From NCBI GenBank assembly GCA_036873135.1, contig JAPTYO010000008.1, positions 39,378,819 to 39,442,818 of the forward strand: a stretch of DNA of 64,000 bases, read 5' to 3'. The notes under the pieces were generated by a model. It was given only the letters and a program-made list of their open reading frames with translations, searched no databases and was not told where the DNA came from. Each line of letters starts with the position of its first letter. Position 1 is the stretch's first letter. Positions 10,939 to 22,528 of this stretch are shown here, in pieces. This stretch comes from Clarkia xantiana subsp. parviflora (Eukaryota; Streptophyta; Magnoliopsida; Myrtales; Onagraceae). The translations under genes and the position numbers were made by a program.

Positions 10939-13882
10939 TAATGGCCCTAACCGTGGTTTTACGCACAGTCAGTGAGTTTCTCTTATCAAAGTCGACTTCG
11001 TGAATTGGGTAAGTCCTTTCGCAATAAATCGAGTTGTTCAACCTTTTTCTATCAGTGGTGAGCCTTACTTCAGGGCTCACCTTATCCTTGCTCTCATGTG
11101 GTTAACAGGTAAATCAACTATAGACTATAATGGCTTTCATTTAGGCGATCTCTCCCATTTATTATTTTCCTCCATTTCTCCACTTGAGGTCTTTCCAATA
11201 CTTGTCAAAAAATTATACCTTACTTAATAGGATACTTGCCTTTGATTCTCGTCTAGGCATTGCGATTCCCATTTATTAGTCTGATCTTTTCTCCCACTCG
11301 GAATAATGCTTCTTATCGTAGCATCATTTTTATTGGGAACGATCCTCCCACTCGGAACAATGCTTCTTATCAGAGCATTGTCTCTATTGGGAGCAAGACC
11401 AGTGCTAGAACCTTAACTTACAACTTTCCTATGACAACCTCTTGGTCTCGGGCTTTTACTTCCGAGATGCATTCTTTGATCACTAGGATCTGGAACCAAG
11501 TATGGTTGGATCACTCCTACTGGAAACAATGGGAAGTTTAGGTAGTTGTGTCATTCCTGGTTTAGCAATATGACCATCAGGTTCAACTTGATTCGTCCAA
11601 CGGTAACTGTGATTACTTATGGTAGGGTTTATTCCTCCCACTGGATTTACTATGAAAATGTTCCCATTCTCATTTACCATGTCGTTCACTTAAGTTGCTG
11701 GTTCAAATCTCTCGCACTCGAATTAAGTGGGACCTGATTGTCATTGTTATTCTGCTCCGTTTTGATCATGACTACGTTGATTGAAACTGTTCATGCAATT
11801 GGAAAATTTTCCATCTTAGTGATGTAATGTCTCATGTTCGATCACGGCACCATTTTATAAATCAAGCTATAAACAGGTATTTTCTAAGAGTAACTGACTT
11901 ACTCTTGTCCTAAATATGTGTTTATTGCGCAAATTAATGTCGCATGGTGATATGATTTAACTCATTATCACCCTTCAGCTATAATGGCGACGTACCTTAC
12001 CGATATCAATGGAACACAGTTTTACAAGAACGTGAATCACTTTTCATCATCCTTTAGGGAATAGCTGATTAAGTGATTCTAACATTATGTTTATAAACTA
12101 TGCGTCAGAAGTGTGTGATTTGATTTGAATGCCTAGCCTAACTTTTCGTTCAAGGCTTACCGAAGGAAAATCGTTTAACCGACTTCATCCTTCTTCGTTT
12201 GCAAACTTATCTCAGAGATTTTATCCCATCTCCGAACTGAGCATTTCAGGTTTTCATCTTATGCGTCAGTTGATACTTTTACGAGGTCGTGGTAGCTTTC
12301 GAAGCCTACTTCTTACCGATGCAAATGGTATCAATAAGTTGTTTCCAAGGGAATGCAAACGAAAATTCAGCACATCATCATTCAGACACTTCATCATTAA
12401 ATTTGTATTTTGAAACAATGTGTTCCGTCTATCGAGGTCCACTTGCGCGTAGCGCTTTTCACCAAAGTTTTAACACTTGGCTAAATCGTTTCACTTCTGA
12501 ATTTAATTTAATTAAATTTAATCTAATCGGTTTCGCACATGATCATCATTACTAATAATTTCATTCAATGAAGTACTAATAATTAAAGAAATACTAAATC
12601 TTTCGATCTAGCTACGCAATCGATGTGTATGTTCTGTTCAGTTATCCCGGCTGAGATGATGGAGTACGTGAATCGTTTCGTTTTATTCGACCACTTTTAC
12701 CTGGCCGAAATTTTGTTTCGGATCGATCCCTCTTAACCGGGTCGATTAATTTTGACAAGTAGATCACATTTCGAATCGAACGAAAACTACTTTATTCAAT
12801 AAATCTGAATCTTGAAATAACCAAAATTTTAGTAACTCAAACGAACGATAAATAAAAATGGTAAGGTTCTTGATCTGAAGATCGCGTATTCGATCCATGA
12901 TTGTCACATAGATAGTCGAGAACTTTAAGTCATGTTGAACATCACATCTGAGTAAATTCACGAGTGAATTACGTCAAACGATCTGTGTCTGTATAAAAAA
13001 TTTTATCGCTTCATAACATGACCTACGTGACGTACTAGAGACGCACTTTATCAACATTGTTTAACCCAACAGATTATCGTATAAGACCTTTATGGTCCAA
13101 TTCTCTCTATAATATGCGGATCATGGATGATTTCTTTCGAACCCAGTATGGTGAGCATATAAGGTTTCCCTTTTACTGTTGTGGTTACTGTACTTGATTA
13201 GGCTCAAGGTCACTGAGTCCTGTCAATATCAGACAACCATATACATCTTTTCCATGTTCACCTTTCATTCCGAAGATCCGATGTGGGTTTTACGCCAACA
13301 TTCCATGAAAAGAGAGAAGACCTTCACGTTTAACCGAAAAGTTAGCTTTTGCATCCTTGCTTCCACCGAGGCGATTGCAAAGAGATACTAAGCTGCAACA
13401 TTGCCTGGTTGTAATTGAAGTCTTCTTCAACCCTCCTTTACCAAGGTTGAATGTATCACCACATACGCGTTGAGATCATCAAAGAACCTACTCCTATTCT
13501 TGGTGAAACAAATTGTTACATTCGTTTCGCATTGTCAAAATCATACAGACTACCATATTCATCTGTAGTTGTCCTCTCCACTTTTCGGAATCGTAGAGAG
13601 TTCAACACGTGCTCCTTTTATTCATCATGATTCATACCATCAAGATTGCGTGGAATATAATCGCACTAAATTAACCAATTCATACTAACACATCGATGAT
13701 TATGCAAAAATCAGGGAGACAATAACATTTTGAGAAAGAATTGCATACATCAAATATCTATTAAGATTGAATCCGGCAAATAATGATTCCTCGGTCATCT
13801 GAACCAACCGACCACCAGTAAACCAATGGAAGATGGCTGTGAAAGAGTTCACACTATCGCCGTCTTCTATCTAATAGATCAG
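10939..13882 (-). pseudogene. Decayed gag and connecting region of copia A
   Basis: Only fragments are open. 11000-11740 aligns in order with 37415-38136 of copia B (tracts with CTCCCACT...GGAAYAATG and the TCTATTGGGAGC type). 12120-12560 aligns with 38390-38770, and 13600-13880 aligns with the gag start of copia B near 39870-40120. With about 2.9 kb for gag plus everything before RT, an intact protease-integrase does not fit. Confidence 0.5.
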
Positions 13883-14305
13883 TGTCACGGGCCTGGATTA
13901 TCTAGCGCTCCCTAACCCGTGCTGCCTGAGGATTCTGCTCCTTAGTCAGCCTTTTCCCTAGAAAAACTAAGATGAGAAGAGTATGAAGTGGAGAGGAACT
14001 TGGGAACTCAAGTGCTTATGATTTCTTGGATGATTTACAAATGAGGAGAGCTCCCCCTTATATAGGCTCCAAGGGAGTCATCTACCAACTACCCGCATTA
14101 ATTACAAGAGTCCCAACTACCCATCAAATGCTATCTCTAGATAATTCTACATATTACAAGAGATATCTACAAGTGTGTGGAGTCTTCTAGAATCTTCTAG
14201 AATCGCACACATCCCAAGACTCCTCGATATGGATTCCCGACTTGTAAACGAGGCCCGACGTGTCACGGACAAGCCTAAGATCATGTAAACTCCACGTCCG
14301 TGACA
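13883..14305 (-). repeat. 3' LTR of chromovirus C
   Basis: On the plus strand it reads TGTCACGGGCCTGG ... GTCCGTGACA. The minus-strand TATA box is at about 14058-14066 (complement TATATAAGG). The adjacent PPT, complement of 14306-14319, reads AGGTGGGGGAGAA. Confidence 0.85.
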
Positions 14306-14757
14306 TTCTCCCCCACCTAATCGAGCGATGACCTCGTCGCGTCCGCATCATGGAAAGCCTCGATCTCCTTCGTGAACTGCCAAAGGTCTTCCGCCGGTTC
14401 CCAACTTGCTTCGGACTCTGGCAATCCCTTCCACTTGATGAGGTACTCTCGCTTCGGCTTTCACCAACATTTCCGTACTTCCCGATCCGCCAAAACTTCT
14501 TCAACGTCTCGGTCGTATGCCGTCTTTGCTCCAATTGATGCGCGAGATGATTCCGCTCGCCTTGGATCCTCCTTGTCTTCGTGAAATGGCTTGAGCATAC
14601 TCACGTGAAAAACCGGATGGACCTTCATTTTGGCTGGAAGCTCCAGCTTATACGCCACCTTCCCAACTTGTTTGAGAACCCGGAATGGACCCTCATAGCA
14701 ACGAACAAGACCCTTGTGAACATCCTTGTGACGGAGAATATTGTGCATCTTCACCAT
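14306..14757 (-). pseudogene. Integrase C-terminus and chromodomain of chromovirus C
   Basis: The first part (14757-14461) encodes [28 protein letters not shown] and [15 protein letters not shown]. After a frame change near 14461 it continues REYLIKWKGLPESEASWEPA, the core of a chromodomain, with WQFTKEIEAFH following. In chromoviruses this C-terminal module steers integration toward chromatin carrying particular histone marks. It is separated from the integrase core (21477-22313) by element D, which inserted in the coding sequence between the two parts. Confidence 0.85.
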
Positions 14758-15638
14758 TGTTGGGATCAAAGTGACATGGCCCAAAACTTCGGGGAATGGA
14801 TTTCAGGATGTCGCCTTGGACTTAGTTCCTTCGAACACTAAGTTTCCTTCAGTGGTTTTTTGTGGGGCGAGTACCTAAAAAGGGGTTGGGGATGACCCCT
14901 GATTCCACTCCAAAGCTTAAGTCAGTAATGGATTTGAGAATAATAATGTAAAGTATATTTAGGGAGCTTAAATAAATGAATAGAGAGAGTCCCTATTTAT
15001 AGGGATAAGTTACCAACATATATTGGCGGTTACCCTCCTTAGAGGGTTTCTCTCCAAAGTCGGTCAAGAAGGTGACAAGCAGGTTGCCACCTCATCTTAA
15101 CTTAGCCGGGAAGGCTTCCTTTTGGCGGCGCAAGCAGGTCGCCACCTGTCCTTTACTTTAGAGGAAGGATTCCTCTTGAAAACGGTTTGAAGTAGGTCGT
15201 CACCTGTGTTTTCCTTCAGATGAAGGTTTCCTCTGGGGGGAGGTCGAAGCAGGTCGCCACCTGTCCTTTACTTCAGAGTGAGGTTTCCTTCTTGAAGACG
15301 GTTTGTTTGAAGCAGGTCGCCACCTGTGGTTTCCTTCAGATGAGGTTTCCTCCCTTTGTCGGCGCAACCAGGTCGCCACCTGTCCCTTTCCTTTGGAGGA
15401 AGGGTTTCGACAGGAGTTCCCGTGGTCGACTTCAATTAACATCATTTTCCAGATGCTCAAGTAGTTCAATTATCTTCTAGTCGATCAGTCGTACTTAGAA
15501 GTCGACTTCTTCAAATGTCGTTGTCGACCTTTTGCCCTTATCTTGTTAAGACGAGTAAGAGAGGTCGACGACTCTTCTTTGCCTTTCAATCGTACTCGAC
15601 TTTACGCTTGTAGCATCGGGTTTGATCATAACCCAACA
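14758..15638 (-). repeat. 3' LTR of element D
   Basis: On the plus strand it reads TGTTGGGATCAAAG ... AACCCAACA, 881 bp. The minus-strand TATA box is the complement of 14995-15002. The tract 15080-15382 carries repeated CAGGT(CGCC)ACCTG palindromes. The following plus-strand bases (CTTGCCCCCGAGACTT) are the complement of the PPT. Confidence 0.85.
15080..15382. repeat. Palindromic minisatellite CAGGTCGCCACCTG in the D LTR
   Basis: Copies lie at 15135, 15192 (variant), 15250, 15313 and 15369, with a weaker one at about 15080, spaced 56-63 bp. Each core is an inverted repeat, CAGGT-CGCC-ACCTG. The right LTR has the same array (about 20930-21245), and the E LTR has related copies (about 59497-59625). 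Confidence 0.75.
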
Positions 15639-15879
15639 CTTGCCCCCGAGACTTAAGTCATCAACTTTATTTATGAAGGTGAGGTCTTGAGTCGAGTAAA
15701 ACCTCTGACCTTGGGCGAGTATATTCCGACCGTTGGAAGCTTCTTGGGAAGTGGGAAGGTCATCTTACTAAGTCTTTGACAGGTGTAAGACTGTGGTCCT
15801 GCTGTCAGCATATGGGCCAATGAACGGCACACCTGGGGAAAGCTTCCTTGGAAAGTTGCTTTTCCGATGATGACTTCAG

Positions 15880-15887
15880 TATAAATA
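15880..15887 (+). promoter_or_regulatory. TATA box for the antisense ORF of element D
   Basis: TATAAATA followed by TCACCACTGCC lies on the plus strand, about 220 bp upstream of the first in-frame ATG of the antisense ORF (16107). It is outside the LTR and points the opposite way from gag. That makes it a plausible dedicated promoter; use is inferred. Confidence 0.5.
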
Positions 15888-16106
15888 TCACCACTGCCTC
15901 CCTTTTCCGTTTCTGCTTCCTTTTGACAATCTGGTTTGGTTTTTTAAGGATCGGATTAATTCCAAATAATCCTCAATTGGCTGTGGGTAATATGACCAAC
16001 TATCCCTCCTCAGGTACTTCCGAGATAATCCTCTTCTGTATTATCTCGATTTCTTCCTATCATTTTTTCCAATAATGTGGGCTTTTGTTCCTTAGGTTTT
16101 ATCGAA

Positions 16107-17340
16107 ATGATTCTTCGGAATCATCTTCAGGCTAGGGCGGGTACCTCTTCTGCCCCTGATCCAGCCGCCATTGTTGGGGCTTCGATCGATACTCCCATTG
16201 ACATCGAGGTTAGTCCTGCTGGGAAGCTGTCGACAAAACCGTCTCAGGCTAAAGATAAGGCAAGGGATACCATTCATCGCTCAAATCGGGATAGGGATGG
16301 TGGTTCCTGGCGGAGATAGAGACAAGGCGGGAGTTCTTCTTCCTCTTCTTCAACTCAAATTTCTCCACCTCAGGCTGAAGTGTCGTCCCAGACATCTCCT
16401 CGCCCTGAAGCTTCCTCCAATGATCCTCCAAATTACTAGGGTCCCCCTTTTAATTGGGATATGCTGTCGAATCCTGCTATGAATCCAAATAAAGATTGGA
16501 ACCCTCTTCAAACTTTGCAGGGGTATCCTCTCAAAGAAGGACGTTCAATCGCCAATTCTGATTTGGCTCTTCATTTGTTGAATGCTTCGATTCCTCCTAA
16601 GGATCGTCTTCATTTAGAAACGAGTCCTGACGAGGTAGAAAAGGCTACCTGCCTTTTTCTTCTGAAGCAGGCTGAGGTAAGGGTAACCCTTCAGTATATT
16701 TATCAGATCTATCCTTTATTAGTTTTGATCTAACTTTCTGATTTCATAGGTTTCCCGAGATTACCTCCAAGTTTCTCGCTTGATAATCGACCTTCTCAAG
16801 GAGATACAGGTGGCTAGGGAGAACCAGACTCCAGTGCCCCCGGGAGTTGCAACTGAGGTTCGAAACCTTCGAGAGGAGAACGCTAAATTGAAAGAAGATC
16901 TCAAACTAGCGAATGAGACTTCTTCTCTTTTACGACGTGATCTTCAAAAGTGCGAGGAATCCTTACAGAGCTCTATTTCTTTAATGAAGGAGCATCATTA
17001 CTTGCTGGAGAGGAAGAACAAGGAGAAGGATAACCTCAAAGTCGAGAACATGACGCTTCGCGAGAGGGTCGATGTGTTGCTAAAGGAGGTGTTGATCTTG
17101 AGGAAGTCTGAAGCTAAGGCCGTGAAGCATTACAAGGCGAGTTCTGCTTTTGCATCTGATATCACCGTAGCTGCTTCCGACTTGCTCTTCCCATCTCTAA
17201 AGGAGATCGTGGCCAATTTAAGAGCATATCAACCCGACTTTCCTTTTTCTCAAATTCCTCTTTTTCAGCAATATTTACAAATTCCTACTGAAGAGCACGA
17301 TAATTTTGCCACCTCCTCTAGGGAAGAAGGGGTTTTCTAA
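16107..17340 (+). pseudogene. Antisense coiled-coil ORF of element D (one intron, two stops)
   Basis: A single plus-strand frame runs from ATG 16107 to the stop at 17338-17340. A 73-bp intron (16677-16749: GAG/GTAAGG ... TTTCATAG/GTTTCC) is removed in phase 0. The protein has a Ser/Pro/Thr-rich N-terminus (TSSAPDPAAIVG), a conserved middle (DLALHLLNASIPPKDR), then a long heptad-like coiled coil after the intron (EVRNLREENAKLKEDLKLA onward). Two in-frame TAG codons (16317-16319 and 16437-16439) break it. The second exon start, VSRDYLQVSRLIIDL, matches ATRDFLQVGRLILDL in element E. Additional ORFs in sense or antisense orientation are known from Tat-lineage plant elements. The function is unknown. 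Confidence 0.7.
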
Positions 17341-17649
17341 CATTTACCTTCTAGTGTTTTTCTTTCTTAAGAACGACCTCAGTTGTAATAGATTTTTATA
17401 AAAGATTATTTTATGATTTCTAGCTTCTGTCGTTCTTCACTAGTTCGTGTTTAACAATTTATCTTGGGAATCGTAAATATTCATAACTTTTGATAATCAT
17501 AGGACATACCTCAACTTCGTCGTTTTTAGGCGAAAAATACCAATTCGTTGAAGCTTCCTCCGTTGGAGGAGGTCGACTTTGATTGAGTGGTCGCCCTTTT
17601 TAAGCTCCCTCGCCTTTTTGGGTCCATGACGGTTTGGTAATAAATTTAT
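17341..17649. other. Spacer between antisense ORF and tandem array
   Basis: No coding or structural feature is seen. It probably includes the 3' end of the antisense transcript. Confidence 0.4.
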
Positions 17650-18312
17650 AGATCTTCAATCGAGTTGTCGCCGTACCTAGGCTTTATGGCCATTTTGGGC
17701 ACATAATGGTCAACCGTCGATTTAGCGATTCTTCAGTCGAGTTGTCTCTATGCCTAGGCTCTATTGCCATTTTTGGCGACTTTGATCGAGTTGTCGTCGT
17801 ACCTAGGCGTTACTGCCATTTTGGTCACATAATGGTCGACAATCAATTTGGCGATCTTCGATCGAGTTGTCGCCGTACCTAGGCGTTATTGCCATATTGG
17901 GCACATAATGGTCGACAATCGATTTGGCGGTCTTCGATCGATTTGTCGCCGTACCTAGGCGTTATTTCCATCTTGGGCACATAATGGTCGACAATCAATT
18001 TGGCGGTCTTCGATCGAGTTGTCGCCGTACCTAGGCGTTATTGCCATCTTGGGCACATAATGGTCGACAATCGATTTGGCGGTCTTCGATCGAGTTGTCG
18101 CCGTACCTAGGCCTTATTGCCATCTTGGGCACATAATGGACGACAATCGATTTGGCGGTCTTCGATCGAGTTGTCGCAGTACCTAGGCGTTGTTTCCATC
18201 TTGGGCACATAATGGTCGACAATCGATTTGGCGGTCTTCGATCGAGTTGTCGCCGTACCTAGGCGTTATTGCCATCTTGGGCACATAATGGTCGACAATC
18301 GATTTGTAGGCC
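17650..18312. repeat. 76-bp tandem array in element D
   Basis: The core word CGCCGTACCTAGGCG or a variant starts at 17871, 17947, 18023, 18099, 18175 and 18251, exactly 76 bp apart. Less regular copies precede it from about 17660. Units also share GGGCACATAATGGTCGACAA. It lies between the protease end and the antisense ORF, where pol is missing. Confidence 0.9.
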
Positions 18313-18471
18313 TTTGATTCTTCGTCTATGATGATAATATCGGAATGATTTCTTTATACAGAAAATAGATCTCGGGGGACTATTTTATTCATCATTTCCT
18401 GAATATTACATCAAAAAGAAGATTTTATATTAGTCATAACAAAAGGGTATCTATTTCAAAGGCTATTATAA

Positions 18472-19562
18472 GTTCTCTGATCGTCGTGTTGACGTATGAT
18501 AGCAGTGTCGCGCCATGGCCTGATCTCCTCGGACTTCACCAATTCCCTGAGGTGTCGAGAATTTCATCACTTGGTGTGCCGTTGATGGGATGATTCGGTA
18601 GGGGTTGAGAGTAGTTCTCCCAATGATGGCGTTGTAGGATGAGACGGCGTCGCCACCACAAAGAGTATATCTACTTGTAGAGTTCTGTCTTCTCCCAGGA
18701 GGGTGGTTAATCGAATAGCGCCCAAAGGATAAATGGTTTCTCCTGCAAAGCCTATCAAAGGAAAATCGAATTTCTTCAAATCCTTCCTTGAAAATCCCAA
18801 TTGTGAGAATGCTTGATAGAAAAGGATATCCGTCAAGCTTCCACTGTCGATGAGAACCCTCTTAACTTTGTAAGTGGCAATTAAGAGAGTAACCACTAAA
18901 GCATCCTCATTCGGTTGGTCTATCTTTGCAAGATCGCTGGCGGTAAAACTAATGATCTCGAGATCAGGTTCTCGAGGTCTTTTTCCCATTACTGCCACTG
19001 TAGATATCTGAGCTGCGTATACTTCTCGAGCTGAATTCGTTCCTCCTCCTGAAGCGAATCCTCCGGCAATAACGTTTATCGTCCCTCTAGGAGCGGGCTG
19101 GTCGTGTGGAGGAGATCGAGAATCCTCTCTTGGGCTGCGATTCCGCTTTTTTGGAGTATTGGTGGATTTCTCGACAAACTTCAATAGTTTACCCCTTTGA
19201 ATAAGGGTCTCTATATCCTGCTTCAGGAGGGTACGCCCGTTCGTATCGTGCCCCCTTGTCTGATGATAACGACAATAGGCATTTATTTGATGACCCATCA
19301 TGTTCTTTCTCGCCGGCGGCGGGTTGTTGAGGTTAAGCTTCTCCATTTCCTGGAGTACTACTGCTACAATGTGTGTGAGGGGGGTGTATTTCCCTGGGTA
19401 AGGATTAGGATCTCTCCTTATTCCTGGGCGATTCCCATGCCGGAAGTTCCCCTCTGGTCTTTCTTCCTTCTTAGGTTGTCGAGAAGCAGAGCCTTCTTCA
19501 AATTTTGCGGGCACAATCTGCCTCTTGACTTCCTGGGGCGATCTCTCATGTGATCTCTCCAA
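18472..19562 (-). pseudogene. Cys-His knuckle and aspartic protease of element D
   Basis: On the minus strand a gag C-terminal region contains the Tat-type knuckle YCRYHQTRGHDTN; the residue after is Gly-Arg where a Cys is expected. A basic linker, RGTINVIAGGFASGGG, and a protease with active site VLIDSGSLTDILFYQAF follow. The frame is open 19562-18567. A shift then leads into the conserved end of Tat proteases (GEVRGDQAMARHCY, about 18480-18530). In an intact Tat element RT would follow directly. Here the sequence leaves coding context and enters the tandem array. Confidence 0.8.
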
Positions 19563-19576
19563 GTCTATGTACTTCT

Positions 19577-20552
19577 TTACTTTGACGGCGCGAGAGCATC
19601 AATCTTCCGCACCGGCTTCATCACCATGCTATCTTTTAGAGCCTGGCTTTGCACCCTAAGACCTCTCCAGAAGGTCCTGATCAACTCACCATCAGTGGCG
19701 TCTTCATTTAATTGTTGGAGTATCTTGTGGTACCTAGTATAATAATTGGCTAAGGTTTCATCAGGACCTTGCTCAATTTTATCTAGAAAGTCCATGCTCT
19801 TAAGGCGTTGTCTCTGGCCTATGTGGCCCTCTATGAACTTAGCCTTCATTTCTTCCCACGAATCGATTGAGTTGTCGGGAAGACCATAGAACCAAGTGGA
19901 TGCCTCTTCGTTCAGTGTTGTTGGAAAGAGCGCCGCGTAGTGATCCGGAGTTGCCCCTCTCTCTAGGAGGGAAGAGTTGTGGGTGTTGATGTGGCGGACG
20001 GGGTCTCCTTCGCCTGTGTAGTCGTCGATATTCCTCGCAAAGACTTGCGGAGGAACTCGAGTGTTGAATAACCTTCTGGAAAAGGGATGGGAAGTATGAT
20101 CGCGAACGATAAGGAAATCATTCGCCCCTCTTCTCTTTTTCTCCAGCAACTCCTCGACCTGTCCTATAGTGAATAGAACAGGTTCCTTGCTTGCTGTGTC
20201 GACTTCGGGAGCCTTAGGAATCTCTTTTTCCACGAGATTTTTCTTCCCGGACCTTCACACTAGACGCCACTTCTTCTTTATGGGAGGCTTCTTGAGTGGG
20301 TTCCTTTTCGGGAACAGCTCTTGCCTGGGTTTGATTCCAAAAATCCATGAAGGCTGCCATTACTTCTTGAGGAACAGCCGGAGGGGCCATCCTTGCTTCC
20401 TCCAGATTTGGCAACGATCTAGAGTAGGTGAGATTTTCTTCACCACCAATACCATTGGTTTGAGGTAACGGCGGGTCTTTTCTCGGAGTTTCTTTTGAGG
20501 TGGTGGGATCTGCTTGGTTGTTTCCCATTTCTTCCACCACGGGGTTTGACAT
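19577..20552 (-). pseudogene. Gag of element D (Tat type), frameshifted
   Basis: The likely start is the ATG at 20552 (MSNPVVEEMG), about 45 bases after the primer site. An N-terminal low-complexity part leads, after a shift near 20215-20235, into the capsid-like retrotransposon gag domain: TGEGDPVRHINTHNSSLLER, EEASTWFYGLPDNSIDSW, FIEGHIGQRQRLKSM and GPDETLANYYTRYHKIL. It is well preserved apart from the shifts, and gag is intended to package the RNA. Confidence 0.85.
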
Positions 20553-20594
20553 CTTGCTCTTTTCGAAGGTCGTGACTTTTTTTATCAAGGTTCC

Positions 20595-20610
20595 CACAGA
20601 CGGCGCCAAA
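20595..20610 (-). other. Primer-binding site of element D
   Basis: The minus strand reads TTTGGCGCCGTCTGTG directly after the 5' LTR. This is the same site type as at 61894 and 59141-59156, typical of Tat-lineage elements. Confidence 0.75.
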
Positions 20611-21476
20611 TGTTTGGATCAAAGTGACGTGGCCCTGAACTTCAGGGAATGGATTTCAGGATGTCTCCTTGGACTTAGTTCCTTCGAACACTAAGTTTCC
20701 TTCAATGGTTTTTTGTGGGGCGAGTACCTAAAAAGGGGTTGGGGATGGCCCCTAATTCCACTCCGAAGCTTAAGTCAGTAATGGATTTGAGAATAATAAT
20801 GTAAAGTATATTGAGGGAGCTTAAATAAATGAATAGAGAGAGTCCCTATTTATAGGGATAAGTTACCGACTTATATTGGCGGTTACCCTCCTTAGAGGGT
20901 TTCTCTCCAAATTCGATCAAGCAGGTGACAAGCAGGTTGCCACCTCATCTTTACATAGCCGGGAAGGCTTCCTTTTGGCGGCGCAAGCATGTCGCTACCT
21001 GTCCTTTACTTTAGAGGGAGGTTTCCTCTTGAAGACGGTTTGAAGTAGGTCGCCATCTTTGTTTTCCTTCAGATGAAGGTTTCCTCTGGGGGGGGGGGGG
21101 GGGAGGTCGAAGCAGGTCGCCACCTGTCCTTTACTTCAGAGGGAGGTTTCCTTCTTGAAGACAGTTTGAAGTAGGTCGCCACCTGTGTTTTCCTCAGATG
21201 AAGGTTTCCTCCTTTTGTCGGTGCAAGCAGGTCGCCACCTGTCCCTTTCCTTTGGAGGAAGGGTTTCGACAGGAGTTCCCGTGGTCGACTTCAATTAACA
21301 TCCTTTGCCAGATGCTCAAGTAGTTCAATTATCTTCTAGTCGATCATTCGTACTTTAGAAGTCGACATTTTTCCCTTATCTTGTTAAGACGAGTAAGAGA
21401 GGTCGACGACTCTTCTTTGCCTTTCAATCGTACTCGACTTTACGCTTGTAGCATCGGGTTTGATCATAACCCAACA
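20611..21476 (-). repeat. 5' LTR of element D
   Basis: On the plus strand it reads TGTTTGGATCAAAG ... AACCCAACA, 866 bp. The minus-strand TATA box is the complement of 20847-20854. It differs from the 3' LTR by substitutions and several indels, including a 17-base G run at about 21087-21103. Confidence 0.85.
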
Positions 21477-22313
21477 ACTATCACACGGTCGCCCACGTTG
21501 TACTCGGTGTGCCTTCGCTTCTTGTCCGCCCACTTCTTCATCCGCTTGGTGGCTTTGTTTAAGCACGATCGTGCTATGGCCGCCTCCTCTTGCCAAGACT
21601 TGGCGAACTTGTATGCCAATGGACTACTCCCCTTATAGCCCGTTGCCACCGTACTTGGAGTCGATGGTTGCTGTCCCGTCATGATCTCGAATGGACTCCT
21701 CCCCGTGGACTCGCTCCTTTGCAAATTATAGGAGAATTGGGCCACATCCAGCAATTTCGCCCTATCAGTTTGTGTCGAGCTCACGTAGTGCCGAAGGTAC
21801 AACTCCAAAAGTGCATTGACCCTCTTTGTTTGACCGTCAGTTTGAGGATGTAGACTAGTGGAGAAATTTAAATTTGTACCTAGCATTTTGAAAAGTTCCG
21901 TCCAGAACCTCCCGGTGAATCGTGGGTCTCGATCGCTCACGATTGTGGATGGCACTCCCCAATACTTCACAACGTGCTTCATGAAAAGCTTGGCCACCTC
22001 CTCCGCTGGGCAATCCTTCTTGGCCGGAATGAACGTTGCGTATTCGGAGAACCTGTCCACCACCACCATCAGTGTTTGGCATCCTTCGGACTTGGGAAGG
22101 TTGACGATGAAGACCATCGAGACGCTCTCCCATGGTCGCTCTGGGGTAGGAAGAGGCTCGAGAAGTCCCGCGTGTGACCTTTGCTCCAACTTATCTTGTT
22201 GGCACACAAGACAAGTCTTCACGTACATCTCCACATCGTCCCGCAATTGAGGCCAAAAGTACTTGTCCTCCACAAGTGCCATGGTGCGATGAATTCCCGG
22301 ATGACCCGCCCAC
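21477..22313 (-). pseudogene. Integrase core of chromovirus C
   Basis: On the minus strand it begins just after the hAT MITE with PGIHRTMALVEDKYFWPQLR and the zinc-binding TCLVCQQDK. The DDE core follows: VVVDRFSEYATFIPAKK, STIVSDRDPRFTGRFW and LHPQTDGQTKRVNALLE (the usual glutamate context here reads KRVN). It ends at GDRVIV, where element D interrupts it. Integrase joins the element's cDNA to chromosomal DNA in the nucleus. The first His residues of its N-terminal finger lie on the other side of the MITE. Confidence 0.9.
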
Positions 22314-22497
22314 TAGGGCTGAGCATGGGACAAATGGGCGGGCTTTTTCTAAAAAATAGCCCAAGCCCTAAAACTAGGGCCACTTAATGGTTGTCCCGAG
22401 CCCTATCCCAAGCCCTAACTAGTAGGAAAAGGTCCGCCCGTCACGGGCCTACAGGGACTATGGACAAATGGGACAAACCCAAATTCCCATCCAAGTT

Positions 22498-22528
<31 letters not shown>

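Larger units (their letters stand above)
14758..21476 (-). mobile_element. Element D: pol-less Tat-like LTR retrotransposon with antisense ORF
   Basis: Its LTRs are 14758-15638 and 20611-21476, and the target duplication is ACCAT (14753-14757) / ACTAT (21477-21481), one mismatch. On the minus strand it encodes gag, a Cys-His knuckle and an aspartic protease, and then stops: no RT, RNase H or integrase is present. Between the protease and the 3' LTR lie a 76-bp tandem array and, on the plus strand, an intron-containing coiled-coil ORF with a TATA box. It must depend on pol supplied in trans. Element E (55259-59888) has the same architecture. Confidence 0.88.

Noticed and set aside
15848..16075. 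75-codon plus frame upstream of the antisense ORF
   Set aside because: It starts before the proposed TATA box, is in a different frame from the conserved ORF, and has no counterpart visible in element E.
17650..18312. Regular 76-bp repeats resembling a CRISPR array
   Set aside because: The repeats are directly contiguous with no variable spacers, and lie in a plant retrotransposon.
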